DNA of 27,500 nucleotides from Symbiodinium natans (taxonomy: Eukaryota > Sar > Dinophyceae > Suessiales > Symbiodiniaceae), in assembly GCA_905221605.1 (NCBI GenBank), contig CAJNDS010000288.1, forward strand, positions 120,001-147,500, read 5' to 3'. Below the pieces are notes generated by a model that worked only from the letters and a program-made list of their open reading frames with translations, had not been told where the DNA came from and searched no databases. Positions 1 through 9,400 of this stretch are shown here, in pieces. A program made the translations under genes and the position numbers. Positions within the stretch are counted from its first letter, which is position 1; each line of letters begins with the position of its first letter.

Positions 1-3000
1 ATCGCTTGGTCCACACCCACCCTGTCACCAGCTTCATGCTTCCAAATCTTCAATCCCTGGATGAGGTCCGTTTGGGCCACTGCAGAGCTCGTGAAGGCAT
101 CCCAAAAACGAAGAAGAAAGATGCCTCGTGATCCTTTGTCAACTGACAGCTTCTGTCCATCTGCAGCCGTCGCTTTGACCTCCGAAGCTACGTAAACCTT
201 AATAGCGATGTCGCCGCTGCGAAGGTCGTCCACTGCTGCAAGGGGTCGCTTCATGGAAGACAAGTCCTTGTGTGCTACCCTGAAGAGCACTAAATCGGAA
301 TCAGCAGAACCCTGGCTCTGACAGGACCTCTGACAGGAGTGCGAGGATTGCGACTGCGCGCCCAAGTTTCCACCACCACCCTGCCGACTGCTGGGGGCTC
401 CAATGCCGTCATCATCCTCAAGGGACTGAAATGTCAAAGCCGGCCGAGACACATTGTCCTCCCCAGGCCAGTCTGTCAACGCCGGCATGTTGCCGGAATT
501 GTTCGTTAACAAGGTCGTAGCCCCTGCCGCCAAAGCATCTTGCCTTTTCACTCAAACTCACTATGTGGCATGCAATGTGTGGCACCAACTGAACTTCAAC
601 TGAACGTTGACCGGAGCGGAGCGGCGGAGCGAAACCGCGAAATGAAACCTCGACCTCGGGCCTCGGGCCTCGGGCCTCGAACGCAACCCGCCCTCCCTCG
701 GCCCTCGACGAGACGACTTGTCGACGAATCACTGACTGACATGCTGCCAAGCTACAAGGCAACCTTGGGGAACTTCTTGAAGAGCAATACGGGCATTGAA
801 TAGAATCCATCGTATGTCATCGTCTGTTTGAAGTGATCAATCATGAGCCTTGCCAAGAAAACACGCAGTAGAGTCCGCGCACGGCACACGACATCATGGT
901 CACAGAAGCCATCTAGAACATCACTGCCGTCGGCCTTTGCATGGGTGTGGCGTTCTTGCGAGAACTCTCCGCCAGCTGTCGCTTGTTTTTTCGCAGTAGT
1001 GCAGTGTCGCTGTTCGGCACCACCTGGCGAGATGTCTCACCTCGACGGAACTGCATCGCCCTTTGGTAGACCAAGCTTTGCAGTTGCCGGTACGTGACGT
1101 CTTTGAACGGCTTTGTGAATACCTGAATTCAAGATTCAAGACAAGCAGGACAACCGCACAATCACACAATGACAATCAAACAACGCATGCATGTCCCGTA
1201 ACGTTTGTGAATTGCTCACTAAGAGATACTCAGAGTCCCAGACACGCAACCTTGGCCGCCAACAAGCTCGGCAACGGTGCGGCAAAGGCCGTCATGAGCA
1301 TTCAGAATGCCATATCGTTCAGTGGCTGTCTCAAGCTCCTGCTGCATCCAGAATACACACAAGCTGGGCTAACATGTTTGAAACACTACAGCAGAGCAGC
1401 AACTATCAAGCGGGCATAGTGTCCTGAGGAGAACTCGCAATGGTTTTCAGCATCATGGGACATCTGCCCTCCACAGAGATGTAGGATTCAGACGCATTCG
1501 GAGAATCTCCGAGAACTTGTTTGACCAAGCGATGCTGCGCCTGGGACTCGGACGACTTGGACCCGCAGTGCCGCAGGGGCGAGACCGCCGGGATTCAAAA
1601 CAAGTTAGTATATATATATATATTATTGCGCCTGCAGCATTACTGTGCCGGCGTTCATGTGGCACAAAATCACAAACTCCGAAACCACGCATCGGTTGAG
1701 ACCAATACAACACAACATTCTAGAGTAGACACCTTGCCAACCCACACACTCAGACAAGTTTCTTCTGTGGCACGCTCGACTATGCGAACCAACCGTAGCG
1801 CTCCGAGCCATTCCCGCAGCGGCTTCATTTCCGGATCGGAGAGGTTTCCGCCGCGTGCAAAGTCTTCAACAAGCCCTCGCAGCGGCACATCGGAAGCCGA
1901 GGCGCCTGAGAAGGACCGGCTAAGAAATCGACATGTCATAGGGTGCCGCCTTGTGTACAGAGCGTGAGGATCGATCTTGTGGGTGTCGAACCTGTGCAGG
2001 GCCTTGCTGGCAACGGCTCGGGCTTGCTCTTGATCTGGCAGTGCTATGCCGCACAGCAACCATGGCAGCTCCTTCCAATGTGCGCATTTGGTGTCAACTT
2101 CAGCCTCGATCAAATCCACAGCTATACGCCATTCAGATGACAGATGTTTGAAGTGTCGGGTGTTCTGCCCGAGTTCACAGGCAGCCGCATAGAAAAACGA
2201 CGCTGCTGTCGCTAACCTGTGGCTCACAAACTGTTCGAAGCATCCAGATGCTGCCTCGGGCGCTCGTCGTCCGCGAAGTGGGCAGCCACAGCCGTCACGA
2301 GACCACTCGTGACACGGACAAGCTTCCGCCCATGTGGAAAGATCTTCCACGACACCTTGCACGATCAGCAAGAACTTAATATATGCCCAGAAGTAGGGGG
2401 ATGTGATGGCGCTGTCAGCGACCTGAAACAACTTGTTGTCACTGCCACCCTGATCATTGTCATTGTTTTCAGTGTCGAGCTCGAGGTGGACATTACCTGC
2501 CGTCGTGTGAAGGAACCGCTGCAAATTCCATTCTTCTCGAAGCGCACCTTCTCTTTTGTGAAGTGAATCACACACCGCTACCAGTGAGCCCCACCGCCAC
2601 AAGATCAGGCAGCCTCCGTCGTAGAAGGAGAACAGCCTTTCTGTCGCCTTGCCCTTATAGAGTTGCTTTATGCGATCTCGGTAAAACTTTTGGTGTAGAA
2701 GCGTGTTCACCGCCTTCACCTGCTCCTTCAGCAAGCAAAGTCACAACTACCAAGTGTTGTTGCATGGCTGTGTACGCGATGACATTACATGAAATGACAA
2801 CAACGACTCATGATGATATGCTTGCAAAGCACACACAGCACAGCCACCAAACTGGTCCTGAAAACTCTTGAAGTGCTCTAGCCGGGCAAGCACATCTCCC
2901 TGGATGTTGGAACATATGTGTTTCAATCCAGGTACCATCAAACTTCCACCCATGTGCCAGCGGAAAGGGCCGGCTGATGTATCTTGCAACGCACGCTCGG

Positions 3001-4909
3001 CAGCTTCGGGGACAGGAACGCCGGGCACCTGCTCAGAATCGGACTCCAAGTCAATGACGCCGCCTGCTGCTGGAGGCCGAGCAAATTGGCTTTCGAGGTC
3101 GTCGCCGTCGCAGCCCTCAACCTGACACGCACACGCTATGATGCCACGCTATACAATGTTCAGTTCCAAGTTCCAATCGTGGTTGCCACTGCCGCAGTCG
3201 ACGCAATCTCGTTCAATCTCTAAACCAAAAACCATGAACATTCAAATCACACAGGGAATGCTGGATGCTGGCTATGTCTCCATCCGAAGCCGCCTACGCT
3301 TTCCGGCAGCATCTTGCAGAAGGCCATCCGAATGAGATATTGCTGTCCTCATCAGCGAGGATATCTCGACAGCAGGAACCTTCAACATTGGATGTGCAAT
3401 GCAAACATTTTGCTATTGGCATGTGCGGCACAAGGAAGCTCGCAGCTAGCGCGTGACAAAACAATGAGCGCACAAAGAGAGTAGCGTTGAACGCAAACCG
3501 CTGCACGCCTGCGATCGCAGCACACCAAGTCACCAAGCGCAAACGTGCAAGTACACAGAGGGAGACAAAGAAATACAGAGACTGAGATAGACATTTATTG
3601 ATTTACTTACATTGAGATTTAATAGAACTTGAGGCGTGCTGCTAAGCAACCTCGGTGAACTGCGACTCGGTGCCATAGTCTGAGCAAAAGGAAATGCAAG
3701 ATTCCATGGAGTATCTTTGGAGTGCAGCCGGATCAGTGCCAATGTCCAATTTGACCTTCGGGTGTCGGGCGCTGACCGTGATCACACGTTACGGGTTGCA
3801 CAGAATCACACACACTCACAATGCAAACGCACAAGCCCCAAGGCAATGCAATGACATGGCAAAGGCGGGCAATGCGGGCAAGGGCCATCTTCAAGATTCA
3901 AGGGTAACGGTTTGCACGGCACGGCATGGCATGGCAATGACAGTTCAGTTCATTCAAAGTTCAATCAGTTCAAGGTTCAAGGGCGGTCAAGACTGTCAAG
4001 AGTCAAGGGGTCACGTCAAGTCAAGGGTCCAACGGTCCAAGGGCCAAGGGGTTGCGAGAAAAGCAACCCAATAAACAAAGTCTCCACTGGACTCGACATC
4101 AGTCATTGCTACGAAGGATGACCAGCCTGGTGGAACACGGCCTCGAACTTGGCTGACAGATCAGCGTTGCCAGACCCCACCAAAGCCAATGGAAGCTGCG
4201 TCGTCTCGATGACGTTGTCTGCAGCCCATTTGAGGCCATCGCCACCGGCCAGCACTAGATTCCCCGCTGCAGCTCTAGACACACGATCCTCAAGGGTCAT
4301 GAGGTAGTCTAGGCCTCCTTGCGGCGAAGAATCCGTGGACAGCATCACGAAGAACTCCAGATCCGAGCTTCTGAAACGCTCTTGCCGAGCCATCATCGAG
4401 AGCACGTCAAGCTTCAATCGAGCCCGGCTGAGCGTCGACTCGGATGGGACCCGCATGGTCTTGTCCGCCAGCTGCCGTGCCACATGATCTGAAAGGTCGG
4501 CACCAAACACATAGTGCACACACCTCAGAAGCACCTGTGGCAGCTCTTTGCTGTTCTTGATCAGCCGCGAAACCAGTAGCGCCTCCATCAAGCTACTGAA
4601 CTTGAATTGGCGTTCATTTCGCTGGGCACGGTGGCGATCTTGCTGAGCTTGAAGCAGGTTGGCAACTTGTCCCAAGTGTCCCCGAATCGCACTAATCACC
4701 TCTCATGCAGTGGCCAGATGTACATTTAATCACATTGACGTGCCCTGCACACTGCAGTACTGCATTTATCATTATTGATCACTGATCGCCTCGTTGGAAG
4801 CGCATGTCTCAACAGCTGCTTGCGTGAGTGTTTCCAGTGCATTCTGGATGTCGACCACTGATATATCAGAGGGGCCGACACCGGCTCCCAGTTGCAATGG
4901 CCGTGCCAT
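1..4909 (-). CDS. Spliced dinoflagellate multicopy-family protein, 3' end outside window
   Basis: Function unknown. I read ten exons: 4909-4790, 4699-4127, 3755-3651, 3121-2837, 2728-1763, 1540-1424, 1338-1264, 1122-1041, 912-764 and about 543 to beyond base 1. Phases match at each junction except 9/10. The start ATG is at 4909-4907 and no stop is reached. Recognisable patches in order are STDSSPQGGLDYL (exon 2), SFCSDYGTESQF (exon 3), MVPGLKHICSNIQGDVL (exon 4), CPCHEW and GCPLRGRRAPE (exon 5), IVERATE joined to AQHRLVKQ (exons 5/6), VCRARTLLRVFLARL (exon 9) and LVLFRVAHKDL (exon 10). From memory this order fits a large family of hypothetical proteins repeated in Symbiodiniaceae-type genomes, which behaves like a mobile or retro-derived family; the acidic DSSPQ motif recalls transposase folds, but that is inference. 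Donors are mixed GT, GC (4789, 4126) and GA (1762, 1423). Exon ends are my choice from phase and AG|G acceptors. No catalytic role is claimed. Confidence 0.75.
648..680. repeat. CTCGGGC heptamer tandem repeat, intron 9 of the first gene
   Basis: About four units of CTCGGGC lie in the intron between exons ending at 764 and starting near 543. A short microsatellite of seven-base period, unrelated in sequence to the telomere heptamer. Confidence 0.55.
1607..1624. repeat. TA dinucleotide microsatellite
   Basis: An alternating TA tract lies in intron 5 (1762-1541) of the minus-strand gene. On that strand it precedes the exon 6 acceptor (CCCAG|G at 1541/1540) by about 65 bases. Confidence 0.7.
3945..4062. 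repeat. TCAAG/TTCAAGG-rich degenerate simple repeat in intron 2 of the first gene
   Basis: Within the 371-nt intron 2 (4126-3756) of the minus-strand gene, short words such as GTTCAAGG, GTCAAGAG and GTCCAAGGG recur irregularly. It has no open coding frame and no telomere motif, so this intron differs from those of the gene to the right. Confidence 0.5.
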
Positions 4910-6200
4910 GGTACCAGACTGTCACTGCCACGTGGGCAGCCTTATAATCGTACTTTTTGCTGCAAGCATCTGCATGCAATGCCTATGACAGCTTGCATGC
5001 GTGAAATGATGGTCAACGACAAACTTCAACCAGGCTCCCGCTCCCGCCAAGCAAACAACGAAATCAATTGTCAAAGCGCCGGCCCTCGCACTGCACTTTT
5101 GCAGCCAAGCAACGGTAAAGCGGAGTCCCAACGCCAGCATAACATGGCAATCACATATTGAGTCAGCAGCCTTTCCAAATCGCACATGCCATTCTGCATT
5201 CTGCATCGATGCACATGAACATGATCAACGTGCCAACGACAAGCCAAGCCTAAGCCAAGCCTACCGCAAACGCCACAAGCGATAATTCAAACATGCCAAG
5301 CAAGCCCTGAGGCTTCGCAACACTTCACGATTCAAGACAAGCCACTAGCAAGACAAGCAATGCATCAACGGTCATCAACGCACGGTCACTCCCACTCCCA
5401 ACACCATCTTGCAGTCAAGTCACGGCCACGGTAAAGCATATGCAGCAGAGCCCCAGGCCCAGAATCTTGTGATCACAAATTAAATCATAAGTCTTTCGTT
5501 GTTCAACCATGCCGATCTGAATCGATGCACGTGGCCACTGAACCAACAGAATCGCTACTTTGCAGGCAAAACACGGAAAAGTAAAGCGGCAGCGGGAGTG
5601 CGTTGACCAGTGAAAGCACCAATATCAAACCGAACCAGCAGCCTGACCTTCAAATCTCAGATCGCTAAACGGCACCTGCAACCGTGCCATGCGGGGTGGA
5701 CCATGCAACCCTTAATGGCAACTGAGACACTTGGGCGCGCTCATCACACGGCACTGCCATTTCCAGTGTTTCCAATTTGAAGATTCCACATGGCAGCTTT
5801 GCGAATACAACGGCACAACATCAGACTTGTAGCAACACATCACAGGCTGCACCACTGCACGACATGATATATATCATGGGTGCCCCACAACGACATAGGA
5901 ACAAATCACAGAGGCTGCACTACATCAGAGGCTGGACTACGTGACATGGCAAGTTGTGACACGACCCACATCACAGGCATATACTACCACAACCCACATC
6001 ATGCAGCAACACATCGCAGGCTGCGCCACAAGAAACGGCAGCGGGATGCATGAAAGCAGCTTTAAAACACTTCTAGCTTTTCGGAGAATTACTGCAACAC
6101 TTATGGCTTCCTTAATTTCGGACAAACAGCAAAACCAGCAATCAACGCAAGTTAACACCCTGAGCCCTGAAGCCTAAACCAACTCTGTGAGCGTGTGCTC
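4910..6200. other. Spacer between the two minus-strand genes, no supported gene
   Basis: I see no convincing exon on either strand. The sequence lies upstream of the first gene's ATG (minus strand) and downstream of the last recognised exon of the second gene. It contains a 16-bp perfect palindrome at 5863-5878 (CATGATATATATCATG), and two copies of CAACACATC(A/G)CAGGCTGC at about 5833-5850 and 6008-6025 in a degenerate repeat field. A minus-strand open stretch at 5937-6158 has no recognised motif. Missing C-terminal exons of the PLP enzyme were searched for here by eye without success. Confidence 0.5.
5863..5878. repeat. 16-bp perfect palindrome
   Basis: The bases read CATGATAT then ATATCATG, a perfect dyad in the intergenic spacer. 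It may be no more than a TA-rich microsatellite relic. Confidence 0.6.
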
Positions 6201-6214
6201 CAGGCATCTAGGGG

Positions 6215-6345
6215 TTCTACCTTGGACCCTTAAGGTTGTACCCTTGGGTTTCGGGGCCCCTTTTTAAGGATCCTTAAGGGAATATGAGGGCCATATTCGG
6301 AGTACATTAGGGGGAACCTTTAGGGGTACAACCTCAAGGGTACGA
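6215..6345. mobile_element. Imperfect inverted-repeat element next to the telomere-rich zone
   Basis: The left arm contains CTTAAGGTTGTACCC near 6229-6243. The right arm contains its near inverse, GGGGTACAACCTCAAGGGTA, near 6324-6343. Between them lie further dyads (GGATCCTTAAGGG, ATATGAGGGCCATAT). This resembles a decayed MITE at the left border of the repeat-rich domain. No clean target duplication was found. Confidence 0.45.
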
Positions 6346-6421
6346 GTCTGAATCCCTTGAAGGCAATCTGCTTCTACCGGCTTTCGGCTGGCGAGTTCCG
6401 TACTCCGCTTTGCGACTCTGC

Positions 6422-9400
6422 CTGGTTGCAACTGCGACCATGTCCGTGAAAGGAACCCTGCTAGCCGGGTTTCGGGTTTAGGGTTTAGGTTTAGGGTTTA
6501 GGGTTTAGAGGGTAGACTGGCGGGGTGCGCGCCCTCCTAGCCACTGCAATCATTTGCGGTAGGGCTTCAGGCCCCAACGAGGTCCTCATAGCCATCTCCA
6601 TCTCACTGGGGTGCTCCATAGCCATAGGCTGTTCCCTGTTCCCTAAACCCTAAACCCTAAACCCGAAACCCTATACCCTAAACCCATAGACTCTTAATTC
6701 TGTGTGGGCTTAGGGTCTAGGGTCGAGGGTCTCTCCACCATCATGACCTATGACTTGCCCAGGCCACCAAACACCAAACTCCCCTCCCTCCCCCCCCCAC
6801 ACAGGGAGACACGCCTTCCCTAAACCCTAAACCCCAAACCCTACACCCTAAACCCTAAACCCCGAAACGACGACACCAGGTCAAAAAGAAAGACAAGACG
6901 CAAACCCAGGCTGCGCTGTTTCAGGGCGGGTTACCTGCCCCGAAGAAGTCCGAACCCTAGCCCTAGACCCCAATTTTCCGGATCCATGTGCCTATACAGC
7001 TTGGGCCTTAAAAGGGTTCCTATATAGTATCTCTAGGGCCCAGGTATATACGTACAAGGGTCCTTAGTGTAAACCTAAACCCCAATCGTAATCCTATACC
7101 GTGAACACGAAGATCCTCTCCCACCGTCGCTTGACGTGGAAGCCCCTTTTTGGCGGGGGTGCGTATACAGACCAGCCAAGCGCGCCTCACAGGAAGGGTT
7201 CAGGGTGTACCGTTTAGGATTTAGGGAGTAGGGTTTAGGGTTTCAACAAGAGTTCGGGGTTTAGGGAGCTTAGGTTCTCAGTATGAAGTAGGGTGTTAAG
7301 GTCAAGGGGTTGGGGGGGGGGGGGTCCTATGGCAAATCGGGGTGTTGCGCAGTTCTTCTTCTTCTTCTTATTTTTCTTAGTCTTCTACACGAGCTGCATG
7401 AAGGTTTTTCGGCTTCGTGGCCACGTTGCCCACATACGCACTCCAGTCTGAGCATCGGGCAATTCCCTAAGCCCTAAACCTTTCGCGCCAACAAGCCCAG
7501 CCCCCTAAACCCTTGGGGATATAGACCCTCTGAATAAGGTCCCTCCTTAAGAGAGCCAGAAGAGGGTTCAGAAGGGGTTCCCTTTCAAGGGTCCCCCTTA
7601 TCCTACCTAGGAACCTTAGCCCCAAACCCTAAGCCCTAACCCCTAAACCCTAAACCCTAAACCCGAAATCTCCAGAGCCTGAACCCTTCAAGTTTCAGAA
7701 TAAACAAACATACTACGCATGGAACAACCTTCACGCCCCAAACCCTAAACCCTAAACCCTAAATCCTAAACCCCAAGCCCTGAACCCTAAACCCTAAACC
7801 CAAAACCCTAAACCCGAAACCCGAAACGCTAAAACCTATGCCCTGGGTCGTCCCCTGCCTTGCCCGGGTCTGCAGTCAGTCGTCGAGCCAGGTCAACAGT
7901 TGCGGGATCCTTCTGTTGTGCCAACACCGTTTCCGTTTAATCTTCAGGGTTGAGGGTTCTGGGGTTGTAGGATTCTAGGGTTCTTGGGTTTTATTTTAGG
8001 GCTTTAGGGTTTCAGGGTTTGGGGTGGGGGGGGGGGGGGGGGGGGGGGGCTTCGGTTGAAGAAGCAGAAGCTCATCAAGAACCCCTAAAACCCTAAACCC
8101 TAAACCCCTACAACCCTACAACCCTAAACCCTACAACCCCGCTGTGCTTTCTCCTGGGTAGCCCAGTAACAATGTTTGAAACAGGGTGCCCTTCTTTGGG
8201 TCGGTTACTTTATAAGTGCACCTTGAACCAAAACGGGAAAAAGAGTAACACCGGGCTACCAAGCCCCAGCAACGTTGCGTGTGGAGAGCCAGGGCATGTG
8301 AGTAGTCGCCTATCACCGATACTACCCCAGCCAGCGAAATGCTGGACGATACCGTTGCGCGTGCAAAGAGAAAGCAAATCATCTCGAGCACCCGCGTCGA
8401 GAATGGCAAACGAGCCAAGGCCCGCTTAAAACATGGCACCAGCAACCCTAAACCCTAAACCCCAAACCCCTAACCCCTGTTTTCTACGATCACCAGTTGG
8501 GTCGAGCAGAACTCGGCACTTGGAAGATGCTGTTGACCAAATCATCCGCCACGGGAGTGGTGATGGATATCTCAGGTTCCATCCCACTGTTTTAGGGTTT
8601 AGGGTTTAGGGTTCAGGGTTTAGGATGTAACGTTCCAGGGGAGGGGGGGGGTGAGGATGAGGATGATTCACCTTCAGGCCATCCCTGGTGATCGGTAGTG
8701 CTGCAGCTATTGTCACTGTAAGCATGTTTAGTCGCGTTGCTCCTCGTGTGTCGCCGCCTGGGGTCAGTTTAGGGCTTGGGGTTCCTTAGGGAATCGTGAA
8801 CCAGAAGGCCCGAACCACGACCCTGAACCCTAAACCCTGAACCCTAAACCCCAAACCCTAAACCCTAAACCCTAAACCCCAAACCCTAAACCCTAAACGC
8901 CCTAAACCCTTGCGCCACGCAGTCAATCAGCCCTGGATTGTTAACGGCACTCATCTCCGAGCCTCCCTGATGGCATGAAAGCCCTGCCCTGAACCCTTAA
9001 CTGAAACCCCAAACCCTAAACCCTAAACCCTAAACCCTAAACCCTAAACCCTAAACCCTAAACCCTAAACCCTAAACCCTAAACCCTAAACCCCTCCTCC
9101 GGGTCGACACCGTCGCGGCCGTAGCCGCAGTCCACCATCAGAAACACCGACCAAGCCTGGCCAAGATGCGGAGGGTTGAGGGATTTGAGGGCTTAGGGTT
9201 TAGGGTTAGGGTTTAGGGTTTAGGGTTTAGGGTTTAGGGTTTAGGGTTTAGGGTTTAGGGTTTAGGGCTTAGGGTTTAGGGCTTAGGGCTTTAGGGCTTA
9301 GGGTTTAGGGCTTAGGGTTTAGGTCTTTGCGGCTCTGGTGTGTTGAGGATTTAAAGCTTAGGAGTTCAGGGTCTAGGGTTTAGTGGTTGGGGTTCGGGGG

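Noticed and set aside
418-810. 130-codon minus-strand open frame
   Set aside because: The neighbouring frame (NNSGNMPALTDWPGEDN, then LVLFRVAHKDL) is continuous with the last exon of the first gene; the longer frame crosses an intron and ends at 418.
1024-1040. A 17-nt intron in exon 8 of the first gene (starts GT, ends AG, restores the frame)
   Set aside because: Far below any known intron size; a 128-nt GT-AG intron (1040-913) gives the same phase.
3294-3542. Minus-strand open frame in the first gene
   Set aside because: It lies in intron 3; exon 3 (ends TESQFTE) joins exon 4 (VEGCDGDD) in phase with GT-AG, so the frame is not needed.
8434-8514. CACCAG on both sides of a CCCTAAA island as a target duplication
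   Set aside because: The words are not adjacent to the array ends, and a six-base match at this distance is expected by chance.
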